In this document: piece by piece, positions 1-9,785 of the stretch
How the letters are laid out: each line of letters begins with the position of its first letter
How positions within the stretch are numbered: position 1 is the stretch's first letter
Source: Stutzerimonas stutzeri
GTDB taxonomy: Bacteria > Pseudomonadota > Gammaproteobacteria > Pseudomonadales > Pseudomonadaceae
DNA: 64,000 nt
Direction: 5' to 3'
Assembly (NCBI RefSeq): GCF_002890895.1
Contig: NZ_POUL01000002.1
Coordinates: forward strand, 62,001 to 126,000
Position numbers and translations under genes: made by a program
The notes under the pieces: generated by a model
Told to the model about the DNA's origin: nothing
Database searches by the model: none
The model's input: only the letters and a program-made list of their open reading frames with translations

Positions 1-1271
1 AGAATGTATACGCCAGCTATCCCCAAGCGCTTCAGGATCGCCAGCGCGTGCTTGCCGCCAACCCGAGCGAGGACAGGGCTGCCGCGGTGAACGCGCGGGT
101 TAGCGAGCTTAGCCACCAGCTCGAACAGGCTTTGTTGGAACTCCGGTCGTTTAACGAGGAGGGCGCCCATCATGCTGTCGAGGCGGCCACGTCCGTTTAT
201 CGGAACGCGCAGAGGGTGATCGCCTCGGTGATCCTGGTTGCGTTGGTCTCGACCGTTGCGCTGGCGCTGCTGTTGACCGCCAGCATCGTGCGGCCCATGC
301 GTCGCGCTGTCGCCGTTTCGAATCAGATTGCCAAAGGCGACCTCACCCATGAAGTTCATGTTAATGGCAACGACGAAGCCACTGAGCTGCTGACCTCGCT
401 GAGCGAGATGCAGGCCAACCTGCGTAGCATCATCGGGCAGATCAACGATTCGGCCCATGTGCTGACGGCTTCGGCCGAAGAAATGAGCGCTGTCATGCTG
501 GACAGCACCGAGGGCTTGCAGCGGCAGAACGATCAGATTGAACAGGCCGCCACGGCGGTGAATGAGATGACTTGTGCGGTCGAAGAGGTGGCCAGCAATG
601 CCGTATCCACCTCCGAGGCGTCGCGGGCTTCCAGCGAGTCGGCTCAGCAGGGACGTATGCAGCTCGAAGACGCCATTGCATCGATACAGGCGTTGGCGGC
701 TGATGTTGTCAGCGCCTCGGCCCGTGCCGGTGAGCTGGCCGATCAGACCCACAACATCACCCGTGTGCTGGATGTAATTCGCGCGGTGGCCGAGCAGACC
801 AACCTGCTGGCCCTGAACGCTGCCATTGAGGCGGCGCGAGCCGGAGACGCCGGCCGCGGCTTCGCCGTGGTGGCGGATGAGGTGAGAGCATTGGCGAAAC
901 GTACCGGTGAGTCGACCCGAGAAATCGAGTCGATGCTTGGCAGCATTCAGCAAGGCACCGGGCTGACAGTCGAAGCGCTGCAACAAGGCGCCTCGCGCGC
1001 GCAGACCACCCTGAACAAGGCCGAAGCGGCTGGCGTTGCCCTGGTGCGGATTGCCGAGACGGTCGCCGGAATCAACGAGCGCAACCTGGTCATCGCCAGT
1101 GCGTCGGAGGAGCAGGCGCAGGTGGCCCGTGAGATAGATCGAAACTTGGTCAGCATTCGTGATCTCTCGGTGCAAACCTCTGCTGGCGCCCAGCAAACCA
1201 GTGTGGCGACTCAGGAGCTGTCGCGCCTGGCGGTGGATCTGAATGGACTGGTGAGTCGTTTCCGGATGTAG
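1..1271 (+). CDS. Methyl-accepting chemotaxis protein, 5' end cut by the window
   Basis: Chemoreceptor that passes a ligand signal to CheW/CheA at the inner membrane. The reading frame is open from base 3, so the true start and the first transmembrane helix lie outside the window. Visible in order are the end of a periplasmic helical sensor, a transmembrane helix (about bases 220-290), a HAMP linker starting at IVRPMRRAV, and the methylation/signalling coiled coil. The signalling tip is the canonical [19 protein letters not shown] followed by [17 protein letters not shown]. The protein ends in SRFRM with no CheR-docking pentapeptide. No chemotaxis gene is adjacent. The ligand cannot be told from what remains. 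Confidence 0.95.
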   Translation, partial: NVYASYPQALQDRQRVLAANPSEDRAAAVNARVSELSHQLEQALLELRSFNEEGAHHAVEAATSVYRNAQRVIASVILVALVSTVALALLLTASIVRPMRRAVAVSNQIAKGDLTHEVHVNGNDEATELLTSLSEMQANLRSIIGQINDSAHVLTASAEEMSAVMLDSTEGLQRQNDQIEQAATAVNEMTCAVEEVASNAVSTSEASRASSESAQQGRMQLEDAIASIQALAADVVSASARAGELADQTHNITRVLDVIRAVAEQTNLLALNAAIEAARAGDAGRGFAVVADEVRALAKRTGESTREIESMLGSIQQGTGLTVEALQQGASRAQTTLNKAEAAGVALVRIAETVAGINERNLVIASASEEQAQVAREIDRNLVSIRDLSVQTSAGAQQTSVATQELSRLAVDLNGLVSRFRM

Positions 1272-1353
1272 CCGCTGCGCTGTGACTGCGCCGCTCCCGG
1301 AGCGTGAAGGGCGATTTATTGCTCGTCCGCGAGAGCGGCGACCTCTCGGGTCG

Positions 1354-1382
1354 CTGCCTTCGCAAGCAGGCTCGCTTCTACA
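1354..1382. repeat. REP-like element between the chemoreceptor and liuD
   Basis: The stretch GCCTTCGCAAGCAGGCTCGC followed by TTCTACA resembles Pseudomonas REP sequences, whose usual core is CTTCGCGnGCAnGCnCGCTCCTACA. It sits in the 200-base gap between convergent genes. A second structure, AGGCCGG (1427-1433) paired with CCGGCCT (1452-1458) and enclosing GGCAG-AGC-CTGCC, may help end liu transcription, but it has no T-run. Confidence 0.5.
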
Positions 1383-1471
1383 ACGGCCGCATTGAGCGGC
1401 TGGACCTACGCCACCAGCGCCTGGCGAGGCCGGCAGAGCCTGCCCGATTGCCCGGCCTGCGGCGGCTTTCA

Positions 1472-3385
1472 TCACTCAAGCTCTACCAAAGTGGTGCCTT
1501 CACTGATCATCTCGCCTTCAGTGCAGTAGACGGCTTTCACCACGCCCGCTTCGGCGGCTCGGATGCTGTGCTCCATCTTCATCGCTTCCAGCACGACCAG
1601 TGTGGTGCCGGCCTCGACGGTCTGCCCGGCCTCGACCAGTACGCGAACAATGCTGCCATTCATGGGGGCGGTGAGGCCGCCGTGATGTTGGTGGCTGGCC
1701 TCGACTTCGGCGATGGGATCAAACGCGGTGACCGCCTGCAACTCGCCATTCCATTCAAGGTAAAGCGTTTCGTCCTTACGGAGGGTCTTTGGCTGACGGC
1801 TGGCTTGCGAGGCGGCCAACTCGCTTCTGGCGGTGGCAGTATCGATGCGCACCAGTCGGCTTTCACCGTTGCATTGCAGGTGCACGCCGATCCGCGCCGG
1901 CATACCGAAGCGCAGGCCATCGCGCTGCGCCCAAGGCGAATGAAGGTCGTCCTCACGAATTTTCGCCGGCTCGGTCTGCACGAACAGCCCGGCGGCGAGC
2001 TGCCAGAACGCGTCGGGCAGCTCGCCGGTTGCCCGCATCAGCTCGGTTTCGTGGCGCGGGATGAAGCCGGTGTCCAGCTCTGCCGCTGCGAAAGCCGGAT
2101 GCCCGACTACGCGACGCAGAAAAGCAAGGTTGGTGCGCACGCCGCCAACGCAGGTCTCATCCAGCATCGCCAGCAAACGCAGGCGCGCTTCTTCACGGTT
2201 TTCCCCCCAGGCGATGAGTTTGCCGAGCATCGGGTCGTAGAACGGCGAAACGGTGTCCCCTTCTGTCACGCCGCTGTCGACCCGACGCCCAGGCCCTGCG
2301 GCCGATTCGCGGTAGAGGTCGATCGTACCGGTGGCCGGCAGGAAGTCGTTGTCCGGATCTTCGGCATACAGCCGCACTTCGATGGCGTGGCCTGTGAGCG
2401 GTACCTGATCCTGGGTGATTGGCAGCGGTTCGCCACGGGCTACGCGGATCTGCCAGGCCACCAGGTCGAGTCCGGTGATGGCCTCGGTGACCGGGTGCTC
2501 GACCTGCAGGCGGGTGTTCATTTCCATGAAGAAGAACTCGCCACGGGCATCGAGCAGGAACTCGACCGTCCCGGCGCCGACGTAGCCGATGGCCTGCGCA
2601 GCCTTGACCGCGGCTTCGCCCATGGCCCGGCGCAGCTCAGCGGAGAGGCCCGGGGCGGGCGCTTCCTCGACGACCTTCTGGTGGCGGCGCTGGATCGAGC
2701 AGTCGCGCTCATTGAGGTAGAGGCAATTGCCATGCTGATCGGCGAACACCTGGATCTCGACGTGACGCGGCTTGAGGACGTATTTCTCGACCAGCATGCG
2801 CGAGTCGCCAAACGACGACTGCGCCTCGCGCTGGGCTGATTGCAGCGCCTCGGCCAGATCAGCCTCGCGCTCGACCACCTTCATGCCTTTGCCGCCACCG
2901 CCTGCGGTGGCCTTGAGCAATACCGGGTAGCCGATCTTTTCTGCAGCGACGCGGAAGGTTTCCACGTCCTGGGCTTCGCCGTGATAGCCGGGCACCAGTG
3001 GCACGCCGGCCTTTTCCATCAGTGCCTTGGCCGCCGATTTGCTGCCCATGGCATCGATGGCCGAGGCAGGCGGGCCAAGAAATATCAGGCCGGCATCCTC
3101 GATGGCGCGAGCGAAGTCGGCATTCTCGGAAAGGAAGCCGTAGCCCGGATGGATCGCCTGCGCGCCGCTGGCCTTGGCGGCGGCAATCAGTTTGTCGATC
3201 AAAAGGTAACTGTCGGCCGGCTTGGCGCCGCCGAGGTCAACGCGAATGTCGGCTTCGCGGGCATGCCGGGCATCACGGTCGATGCCGCTGTGCACAGCTA
3301 CGGTGGTGAGGCCCATGGCCTTGGCGGTACGCATCACGCGGCAGGCGATTTCGCCCCGGTTTGCGACCAGCAGGGTAGTTATCAT
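1472..3385 (-). CDS. liuD: Methylcrotonyl-CoA carboxylase biotin-containing alpha subunit
   Basis: The biotin carboxylase and biotin carrier subunit, which with LiuB carboxylates 3-methylcrotonyl-CoA to 3-methylglutaconyl-CoA in leucine breakdown. It has 637 residues from the MITTLLVANRGEIACRV start. The start is chosen because its ATG overlaps the liuC stop (ATGA at 3382-3385); a frame-open extension upstream lies inside liuC. The biotin carboxylase N domain, an ATP-grasp domain with the GGGGKGMK loop, and a C-terminal biotinyl domain with the EAMKMEH motif (biotinyl Lys about 603) are all present. Length is normal for the family. It is the last gene of the cluster, and liuE (HMG-CoA lyase) does not follow. 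Confidence 0.95.
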   Translation of the reverse strand: MITTLLVANRGEIACRVMRTAKAMGLTTVAVHSGIDRDARHAREADIRVDLGGAKPADSYLLIDKLIAAAKASGAQAIHPGYGFLSENADFARAIEDAGLIFLGPPASAIDAMGSKSAAKALMEKAGVPLVPGYHGEAQDVETFRVAAEKIGYPVLLKATAGGGGKGMKVVEREADLAEALQSAQREAQSSFGDSRMLVEKYVLKPRHVEIQVFADQHGNCLYLNERDCSIQRRHQKVVEEAPAPGLSAELRRAMGEAAVKAAQAIGYVGAGTVEFLLDARGEFFFMEMNTRLQVEHPVTEAITGLDLVAWQIRVARGEPLPITQDQVPLTGHAIEVRLYAEDPDNDFLPATGTIDLYRESAAGPGRRVDSGVTEGDTVSPFYDPMLGKLIAWGENREEARLRLLAMLDETCVGGVRTNLAFLRRVVGHPAFAAAELDTGFIPRHETELMRATGELPDAFWQLAAGLFVQTEPAKIREDDLHSPWAQRDGLRFGMPARIGVHLQCNGESRLVRIDTATARSELAASQASRQPKTLRKDETLYLEWNGELQAVTAFDPIAEVEASHQHHGGLTAPMNGSIVRVLVEAGQTVEAGTTLVVLEAMKMEHSIRAAEAGVVKAVYCTEGEMISEGTTLVELE

Positions 3386-4185
3386 TGTTCTGGCTCCTGC
3401 GTCCAATTGGGTTTGCGCTTCTCCAGAAAGGCGTTGAGGCCTTCCTGTCCTTCGGGGCTGACCCGTATGCGCGCAATGGCATTTTCGGTGTAGCGACGCA
3501 GCGCCGGGCTCAGCGAGATGCTGGCGGCTTCGCGTAAGAGATCCTTGCTGGCTCGCATGGCCTGCGGGCTGTTGAGCAACAGGTTGTCGAGCCAGCCGTG
3601 CAAGGCGTCATCCAGTTCGGCGGCGGCGTAGGTCTCGGACAACAGGCCGAGGTCGCGGGCGCGCTCGCCACTGAAGCGTTCGCCCGTCATGGCGTAGCGG
3701 CGTGTGGCGCGTTCGCCCATGGCCTTGACCACGAAGGGGCTGATTACCGCGGGAGCTAGACCGATGCGCACTTCGGAGAGGGAAAACAGCGCGTCATGCG
3801 CACCGATGGCCATGTCGCAGCAGGCGACCAGTCCGACCGCACCGCCGAACGCTGCGCCTTGCACCACTGCCAACGTCGGCAGCTTGAGGTGGTAGAGGCT
3901 GTACATCAGTTCGGCCAGCTCGCGGGCGTCGGTGAGGTTGGCATCGAAATCCAGCTTCGCCGACTGCTGCATCCAGGCCAGATCCGCCCCGGCCGAAAAG
4001 TGCTTGCCGCGGCCGCGCAGCAGCAGGAAGCGCAGGCTCTTGTCCGCCTGCACCGTGTCGATTGCCTGTACCAGTTCGCGGATCATTTCGGCGTTGAAGG
4101 CGTTGTTCTTTTCCGGTCGGTTGAGCCACAGGGTGGCGAAGCCGCGCGCGTCTTTGTTCAATTCGATGGTCTGGAAATCGGTCAT
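3382..4185 (-). CDS. liuC: 3-methylglutaconyl-CoA hydratase (crotonase family)
   Basis: Hydrates 3-methylglutaconyl-CoA to HMG-CoA in leucine catabolism. It is a 267-residue crotonase-fold protein. The oxyanion-hole motifs HFSAGADLAWM and GAAFGGAVGLVA are present, and the C-terminal NAFLEKRKPNW tail is typical. An AGGAG ribosome site lies a few bases before the ATG. The gene lies between liuB (54-base gap) and liuD (4-base overlap), which gives the specific assignment; the fold alone would only say enoyl-CoA hydratase. Confidence 0.92.
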   Translation of the reverse strand: MTDFQTIELNKDARGFATLWLNRPEKNNAFNAEMIRELVQAIDTVQADKSLRFLLLRGRGKHFSAGADLAWMQQSAKLDFDANLTDARELAELMYSLYHLKLPTLAVVQGAAFGGAVGLVACCDMAIGAHDALFSLSEVRIGLAPAVISPFVVKAMGERATRRYAMTGERFSGERARDLGLLSETYAAAELDDALHGWLDNLLLNSPQAMRASKDLLREAASISLSPALRRYTENAIARIRVSPEGQEGLNAFLEKRKPNWTQEPEQ

Positions 4186-4239
4186 CTGCTTCTCCTATAC
4201 GAGCCAGCCAGCGGTCAGTACTGCGCTCTGTCGCGGGCC

Positions 4240-5847
4240 TTACATCCGGAATACGCCGAACCGGGTCGGTTCGATCGGTGCGTTGAGACTCGCCGAGATT
4301 GCCAGGCCCAGCAGGTCGCGCGTCTGCGCCGGATCAATAACACCGTCATCCCACAGTCGCGCGCTGGAGTAGTAGGGGTGCCCCTGGTGCTCGTATTGCT
4401 CGAGGATTGGCTGTTTGAGTTGCGCCTCGTCTTGCTCCGAAAAGGTCTGTCCGCTGCGCTCGGCCTGCTCTCGCTTCACCTGCACCAATACCCCGGCAGC
4501 CTGCTCGCCACCCATCACGCCGATACGGGCGTTGGGCCACATCCACAGGAAGCGCGGGTCGTAGGCTCGGCCGCACATGCCGTAGTTGCCGGCACCGAAA
4601 CTGCCGCCGATGACCACGGTGAATTTCGGCACCTGGGCGCAGGCGACCGCAGTGACCAGCTTGGCGCCGTGCTTGGCAATGCCGCCGGTTTCGTATTTCT
4701 GGCCAACCATGAATCCTGTGATGTTCTGCAGGAACAGCAGCGGGATGCCGCGCTGGCAGGCCAGTTCGATAAAGTGCGCACCTTTCTGAGCGGCTTCGGC
4801 GAACAGAATGCCGTTGTTCGCCAGGATCGCGATCGGGTAGCCGTGCAGCGTGGCAAAGCCGCAGACCAGTGTGGTCCCGAACAGCGCCTTGAACTCGTCG
4901 AATTCGCTGCCATCGACCAGCCGCGCGATGACTTCGCGCACGTCGTAGGGCTGCTTGGATTGTGCGGGGATCACGCCATAAAGCTCGTCCGCGGCATACA
5001 GCGGCGCACGCGGTTGGCGCGGCTGTACCTGGCCAAGCTTTTTCCAGTTGAGGTTGGCGACGCAGCGCCGGGCAATGGCCAGGGCGTGCTCATCGCTTTC
5101 GGCATAGTGGTCGGCCACGCCGGAGGTTTTGCAGTGCACATCGGCGCCGCCCAAGTCTTCAGCAGTCACCACTTCCCCGGTCGCCGCCTTCACCAGCGGC
5201 GGGCCGGCGAGGAAGATGGTCGCCTGGTTGCGCACCATGATGGTTTCGTCGGCCATCGCCGGTACATAAGCGCCACCTGCAGTACAGGAGCCCATCACCA
5301 CGGCAATCTGCGGAATGCCAATGGCGCTCATGTTGGCCTGGTTGAAGAAAATTCGGCCGAAGTGTTCGCGGTCAGGGAATACTTCATCCTGGCGCGGCAG
5401 GTTGGCTCCGCCGGAATCCACCAGGTAGATGCATGGCAAGCGATTCTGCTGGGCGATAGCTTGAGCACGGAGGTGCTTTTTAACGGTGAGCGGGTAGTAG
5501 CTGCCGCCTTTTACCGTGGCGTCGTTTGCAATGATCATGCATTCGACGCCCTCGACTCGACCGATACCGGCAACCACGCCGGCGGCAGCGACGTCCTCGC
5601 CATACACCTCGTGGGCGGCCAGTGGCGCGACCTCGAGAAAGGCCGAGCCAGGGTCTAGGAGGGCGTTGATGCGGTCACGCACCAGCAGCTTGCCGCGAGC
5701 GACATGGCGCTGTTGGGACTTCTCACCACCGCCTTCGCTGACCTTGCCGAGCAGCGTGCGGAGGCTTTCCACCTGCTCGAGCATGGCGTCGCGGTTGGCG
5801 GCGAATTCGGGCGAGCGGGTGTTGATCTGGGTGTTCAGGATGGCCAT
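4240..5847 (-). CDS. liuB: Methylcrotonyl-CoA carboxylase beta (carboxyltransferase) subunit
   Basis: Carboxyltransferase subunit that moves CO2 from biotin on LiuD to methylcrotonyl-CoA. It has 535 residues from the [15 protein letters not shown] start, the usual LiuB length. The frame stays open for another 160 codons upstream into liuA, but that part reads as low-complexity antisense-like protein and is rejected. N- and C-terminal carboxyltransferase halves are complete, with the glycine-rich [18 protein letters not shown] acyl-CoA site. It is second in the liuABCD order. A small palindrome separates it from liuA. Confidence 0.94.
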   Translation of the reverse strand: MAILNTQINTRSPEFAANRDAMLEQVESLRTLLGKVSEGGGEKSQQRHVARGKLLVRDRINALLDPGSAFLEVAPLAAHEVYGEDVAAAGVVAGIGRVEGVECMIIANDATVKGGSYYPLTVKKHLRAQAIAQQNRLPCIYLVDSGGANLPRQDEVFPDREHFGRIFFNQANMSAIGIPQIAVVMGSCTAGGAYVPAMADETIMVRNQATIFLAGPPLVKAATGEVVTAEDLGGADVHCKTSGVADHYAESDEHALAIARRCVANLNWKKLGQVQPRQPRAPLYAADELYGVIPAQSKQPYDVREVIARLVDGSEFDEFKALFGTTLVCGFATLHGYPIAILANNGILFAEAAQKGAHFIELACQRGIPLLFLQNITGFMVGQKYETGGIAKHGAKLVTAVACAQVPKFTVVIGGSFGAGNYGMCGRAYDPRFLWMWPNARIGVMGGEQAAGVLVQVKREQAERSGQTFSEQDEAQLKQPILEQYEHQGHPYYSSARLWDDGVIDPAQTRDLLGLAISASLNAPIEPTRFGVFRM

Positions 5848-5890
5848 GTTCGGCTCCGGTTCAATCCGCGGGGTGGATGCGCTCGGTCGC

Positions 5891-5931
5891 GTAGGGTGGG
5901 CCGGGCTTCGTTCCGCTTTAGCCCACCCTAC
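5891..5931. repeat. Palindromic GTAGGGTGGGC repeat between liuA and liuB
   Basis: GTAGGGTGGGC (5891-5901) is the exact reverse complement of GCCCACCCTAC (5921-5931), with a 19-base loop. Related arms occur near 26064-26081 and 61460-61485, so this is a dispersed element. Here it could act as a hairpin in the liu mRNA, changing the ratio of liuA to the downstream genes or protecting a 3' end. Confidence 0.7.
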
Positions 5932-5951
5932 TGAGTTCGCCTCCAGCCCTT

Positions 5952-7115
5952 TTATTTGGTTTCGTTGAACAACTCGCGGCCGATCAACATCCGACGAATC
6001 TCGCTGGTGCCAGCGCCAATCTCGTAGAGCTTGGCATCTCGCAGCAGGCGGCCGGTGGGGAATTCGTTGATATAGCCGTTGCCGCCGAGAATCTGGATAG
6101 CCTGCAGCGCCATCTGCGTTGCCGCCTCGGCGGTATAGAGGATCACGCCGGCGGCATCCTTGCGGGTGGTTTCGCCACGGTCGCAAGCCTGCGCGACGGT
6201 GTACAGGTAGGCGCGGCTGGCGTTGAGCTGGGTGTACATGTCGGCCACCTTGCCCTGGATGAACTGGAATTCGCCGATGCTCTGGCCGAATTGTTTGCGG
6301 TCGTGGATGTAAGGCACCACGACATCCAGGCACGCCTGCATGATCCCGACCGGGCCGCCGGCCAGCACCACGCGTTCATAGTCCAGGCCGCTCATCAGTA
6401 CTTTGACGCCGCCATTTTCGGCGCCCAGCACGTTCTCTTCCGGCACCTCGACGTCATCGAAGAACAGCTCGCAGGTGTTGGAGCCGCGCATGCCGAGCTT
6501 GTCGAACTTGCTGCCGCGTGAGAACCCCTTCCAGTCGCGCTCGACGATGAATGCCGTGATGCCATGGGCGCCCTTGTCGAGGTCGGTCTTGGCGTAGATC
6601 ACGTAGGTGTTGGCATCCGGACCATTGGTGATCCAGGTCTTGCTGCCGTTGAGTACGTAGCGGTCGCCTTTCTTGTCGGCGCGCAGCTTCATCGAGACCA
6701 CGTCGGAGCCGGCGTTGGGCTCGCTCATGGCCAGTGCGCCGACATGCTCACCGGAAATCAGCTTGGGCAGGTACTTCGCCTTCTGCTCTGGTGTGCCGTT
6801 GCGGTTGATCTGGTTGACGCAGAGGTTGGAATGCGCGCCGTAGGACAGGCCCACCGAGGCTGAACCGCGGCTGATCTCCTCGATGGCGATGACATGCGCC
6901 AGGTAACCCATGCCAGCGCCGCCGTATTCCTCGTCTATGGTGATACCGAGCAGGCCCATGTCGCCGAACTTGCGCCACATGTCGCTGGGGAAGAGGTTGT
7001 CACGGTCGATGGCTTCGGCGCGAGGCGCCAGTTCATTCGCAACGAAACCGCGGGTCTGGTCGCGAAGCATGTCCACGGTTTCACCGAGAGCGAAGTTGAG
7101 GCCTGAATAGTTCAT
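5952..7115 (-). CDS. liuA: Isovaleryl-CoA dehydrogenase
   Basis: FAD enzyme that oxidises isovaleryl-CoA to 3-methylcrotonyl-CoA, passing electrons to ETF. It has 387 residues. The acyl-CoA dehydrogenase signatures [20 protein letters not shown] and [20 protein letters not shown] are present. The [12 protein letters not shown] segment carries the glutamate that is the catalytic base in isovaleryl-CoA dehydrogenases (Glu254 in the human enzyme), which separates it from short-chain paralogs. It is first in the liuABCD cluster and divergent from an acyl-CoA synthetase, with a perfect palindrome between them. Confidence 0.95.
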   Translation of the reverse strand: MNYSGLNFALGETVDMLRDQTRGFVANELAPRAEAIDRDNLFPSDMWRKFGDMGLLGITIDEEYGGAGMGYLAHVIAIEEISRGSASVGLSYGAHSNLCVNQINRNGTPEQKAKYLPKLISGEHVGALAMSEPNAGSDVVSMKLRADKKGDRYVLNGSKTWITNGPDANTYVIYAKTDLDKGAHGITAFIVERDWKGFSRGSKFDKLGMRGSNTCELFFDDVEVPEENVLGAENGGVKVLMSGLDYERVVLAGGPVGIMQACLDVVVPYIHDRKQFGQSIGEFQFIQGKVADMYTQLNASRAYLYTVAQACDRGETTRKDAAGVILYTAEAATQMALQAIQILGGNGYINEFPTGRLLRDAKLYEIGAGTSEIRRMLIGRELFNETK

Positions 7116-7259
7116 GTGCCACCTGTCTGTCTTGTAGTTGTTCTCATCCGGCCGCCGAAGGGAGTAGAGCCGGTTTTCACCTGCGGTTCAGCCTGTCGTT
7201 TGTCCCGCTTCCATACCGACTTTAGGCGTAGGGTGCGGTGGGTTGTCACGCTGTTACCT

Positions 7260-7273
7260 TTACGTTAACGTAA
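7260..7273. promoter_or_regulatory. Perfect palindrome TTACGTTAACGTAA, putative operator
   Basis: A 14-base perfect palindrome lies in the 237-base divergent gap between liuA and the acyl-CoA synthetase, about 80 bases before the synthetase ATG and 145 before liuA. Liu operons are commonly controlled by the MerR-type LiuR, which binds palindromes of this general look. No liuR lies next to the operon, so assignment to LiuR is inference. Confidence 0.5.
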
Positions 7274-7352
7274 CGACGTCCCGAATGACTGTCAACTGCA
7301 GCCTTCGTGGCAGTAAGGCCTCATAACAAACATAAGACTGAGGAATTTCGAC

Positions 7353-9029
7353 ATGAGTCTTCCGAGCTACACCTGCGGACCGCAGACCAAACCCCTGTTG
7401 CCGATGACCATCGGTGCGGCGTTCGACCGGGCTGTCGAGCGGTTCTCCGACCGTGAGGCCTTGGTCGTCCGTCACCAGAACCTGCGTTACACCTGGGCAC
7501 AGCTGGCCGACGAAGTGGACCGTTGCGCACGCGGCTTGCTGGCGCTCGGCCTTAAGCCTGGCGAGCGGGTGGGCATCTGGTCGCCCAACAATGCGCAGTG
7601 GTGCATCACTCAGTTTGCAACCGCCAAGGTGGGCGTGGTGCTGGTAAACATCAACCCGGCCTATCGCCTGAACGAGCTCGAGTACGCGCTGAAGCAGTCC
7701 GGCTGCCGTTTGCTGATCTGCGCTGATGCGTTCAAGACTTCGGACTATCACGCGATGCTGCATGAGCTGCTGCCGGAGCTGGAGCGCTCGGCCATCGGCG
7801 CCTTGCAGAGCCACATGCTGCCCGAGCTGCGTGGGGTGATCAGCCTGTGCGACACGCCGGTTGACGGCATGCTCCTGTGGAAAGGGCTGATGGACATGGC
7901 GGAGAACGTCGGCCCGGAGCAGCTGCGCCAATGCGGTGAGCAGCTGCAATTCGATGACCCGATCAATATTCAGTACACCTCCGGCACCACGGGTTTCCCC
8001 AAGGGCGCCACGCTCAGTCACTACAACATCCTTAATAACGGCTACATGGTCGGTGAGAGTCTCAAGCTCAGCGAGCACGACCGGCTGGTGATCCCGGTCC
8101 CGCTCTATCACTGCTTTGGCATGGTCATGGGCAATCTTGGTTGCGTCACCCATGGCACCACGATGATCTATCCGAGCGCCGCCTTCGAACCGCTCGCGGC
8201 ATTGCAAGCGGCAGCCGAAGAAAAGGCCACCGGTATGTACGGCGTGCCGACCATGTTCATCGCCATGCTCGACCACCCGGAGCGTCAATCGCTGGATCTG
8301 AGCAATCTGCGCACCGGGATCATGGCCGGTTCCACCTGTCCGATCGAAGTCATGAAGCGCGTCATCGACGACATGCACCTGGCCGAGATGCAGATTGCGT
8401 ATGGCATGACCGAAACCAGCCCCGTCTCGACTCAGACCGGCCCGGATGATGACCTTGAACGCCGTGTCACCAGTGTCGGGCGCACCCAGCCGCACCTGGA
8501 AAGTAAGGTAGTCGACGAACACAACCGCATCGTCCCGCGCGGGCAGATCGGCGAACTCTGTACCCGCGGTTACAGCGTCATGCTCGGTTACTGGAACAAT
8601 CCGGAGGCCACCGCCGGTGCTATCGACGGCGCGCGCTGGATGCACACCGGTGACCTGGCGACCATGGACGAGGAGGGCTACATCAAGATCGTCGGCCGCA
8701 ACAAAGACATGATCATTCGCGGCGGTGAGAATGTGTATCCGCGGGAGGTGGAGGAGTTTCTGTTCACCCACGCGGCGGTGGCTGACGTGCAGGTGATCGG
8801 CGTACCAGACAAGACCTACGGTGAAGAGATCGTTGCCTGGGTCAAGTTGCACCCGGGGCATTCAGCGACTGCCGACGATCTGCGCGAGTTCTGCAAAGGT
8901 CGGATCGCACATTTCAAGACGCCGCGACATATCAAGTTCGTCGATGAGTTCCCGATGACGATCAGCGGCAAGGTGCAGAAGTTCAAGATGCGCGAGGTCA
9001 GCGTTGCAGAGCTCGGCATTGCCGAGTGA
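7353..9029 (+). CDS. AMP-forming acyl-CoA synthetase
   Basis: ANL-superfamily ligase that adenylates a carboxylic acid and forms its CoA thioester. It has 558 residues. The P-loop [18 protein letters not shown], the [10 protein letters not shown] motif, the hinge [20 protein letters not shown] and the C-terminal lysine region [10 protein letters not shown] are all seen. A TGAGGA ribosome site precedes the ATG. It is divergent from liuA and resembles the medium- or branched-chain acyl-CoA synthetases beside liu and isoleucine genes in other pseudomonads. A branched short- or medium-chain acid is a reasonable guess for the substrate, not shown by the sequence. Confidence 0.9.
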   Translation: MSLPSYTCGPQTKPLLPMTIGAAFDRAVERFSDREALVVRHQNLRYTWAQLADEVDRCARGLLALGLKPGERVGIWSPNNAQWCITQFATAKVGVVLVNINPAYRLNELEYALKQSGCRLLICADAFKTSDYHAMLHELLPELERSAIGALQSHMLPELRGVISLCDTPVDGMLLWKGLMDMAENVGPEQLRQCGEQLQFDDPINIQYTSGTTGFPKGATLSHYNILNNGYMVGESLKLSEHDRLVIPVPLYHCFGMVMGNLGCVTHGTTMIYPSAAFEPLAALQAAAEEKATGMYGVPTMFIAMLDHPERQSLDLSNLRTGIMAGSTCPIEVMKRVIDDMHLAEMQIAYGMTETSPVSTQTGPDDDLERRVTSVGRTQPHLESKVVDEHNRIVPRGQIGELCTRGYSVMLGYWNNPEATAGAIDGARWMHTGDLATMDEEGYIKIVGRNKDMIIRGGENVYPREVEEFLFTHAAVADVQVIGVPDKTYGEEIVAWVKLHPGHSATADDLREFCKGRIAHFKTPRHIKFVDEFPMTISGKVQKFKMREVSVAELGIAE

Positions 9030-9087
9030 TGACCCAGCGGCTGGTTTCGACTAGCCGCTTCATTTGCTGAACGATACGGAGCCCTCC

Positions 9088-9681
9088 ATGACCCAGCCCA
9101 TCAGTCGCTTTCCGCTCGTTGATGACTTCGCTTCGCTGCCTGACGATGTGCGTGAACGCATTCTGGCGGTACAAGAGAAAGCCGGCTTCATACCCAATGT
9201 TTTTCTGATGTTGGCCCATAGGCCAGATGAATTCAGGGCTTTTTTTGCCTATCACGATGCGCTGATGGAGCGAGAATCGGACAGTCTGACCAAAGCCGAG
9301 AAAGAAATGATCGTGGTGGCGGTGAGCGCCGATCACGGCTGTCTGTACTGCGTAGTGGCGCATGGCGCGATTCTGCGAATCCTGGCCAAGGATCCACTGA
9401 TTGCCGATCGGATTGCAGTGAACTACCACACCGCCGGGCTCAGCGAGCGCCAGCGGGTCATGCTCGATTTTGCACTGCACTTGGCTGCACAACGTGGCGT
9501 ACTAGATGACGCCTGGCAGGCGCGATTGGAAAAGATGGGCTTCACTCAGAGCGACATCTGGGACATTGGCGCGATTGCTGCGCTGTTTGGTCTTTCCAAC
9601 CGTCTGGTGTCGATGGCGCGAACGCCGCCCAACGACGAATTTTATTTGCTGGGTCGTGTGCCCAGAGCTGCCGCGAACTGA
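9088..9681 (+). CDS. AhpD-like peroxidase-related protein (carboxymuconolactone decarboxylase fold)
   Basis: A 197-residue helical protein of the AhpD/CMD superfamily. The redox motif is CLYCVVAHG: two cysteines spaced CxxC followed by a histidine, as in peroxidase-related members. An earlier TTG at 9064 is in frame, but MTQPISRFPLVDD at 9088 follows a GGAGCCC ribosome-like site and is preferred. It lies just downstream of the acyl-CoA synthetase (58-base gap) and may be co-transcribed. Its substrate or partner is unknown; a peroxide or organic hydroperoxide reductase role is the family expectation. Confidence 0.8.
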   Translation: MTQPISRFPLVDDFASLPDDVRERILAVQEKAGFIPNVFLMLAHRPDEFRAFFAYHDALMERESDSLTKAEKEMIVVAVSADHGCLYCVVAHGAILRILAKDPLIADRIAVNYHTAGLSERQRVMLDFALHLAAQRGVLDDAWQARLEKMGFTQSDIWDIGAIAALFGLSNRLVSMARTPPNDEFYLLGRVPRAAAN

Positions 9682-9695
9682 GCGGTAGCCATGGA

Positions 9696-9744
9696 TTTAC
9701 CGCATAACGCGGTAAACGAGACCCGACAGGAGCGAGGTCGGGTC
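9696..9744. promoter_or_regulatory. Two tandem inverted repeats before the porin gene
   Basis: TTTACCGC-ATAAC-GCGGTAAA (9696-9716) is a perfect 8-base inverted repeat. It is followed at once by GACCCGAC-N9-GTCGGGTC (9720-9744), another perfect 8-base stem. Neither has a T-run, so an ordinary terminator is doubtful. The AT-rich first one could be an operator and the GC-rich second an mRNA leader hairpin of the porin. Confidence 0.45.
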
Positions 9745-9785
9745 CATCAGCTGCATCAACCAAGACAATAACAAGAGAGATGATC

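Noticed and set aside
1304-2839. 511-codon open frame on the plus strand opposite liuD
   Set aside because: It lies wholly antisense to a clear liuD, has no ribosome site or family motif, and its open state follows from the high GC codon pattern of the real gene.
3796-5658. 620-codon open frame opposite liuB/liuC
   Set aside because: It crosses two real genes on the other strand and shows no domain. It is a GC-driven shadow.
5848-6333. N-terminal extension of liuB by 160 codons
   Set aside because: The extra part overlaps liuA, has no homology to carboxyltransferases, and the internal ATG at 5847 gives the standard 535 residues.
7260-8861. 533-codon open frame opposite the acyl-CoA synthetase
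   Set aside because: Antisense shadow of a complete ANL ligase; composition rich in His, Arg, Gln and Ala, no motif.
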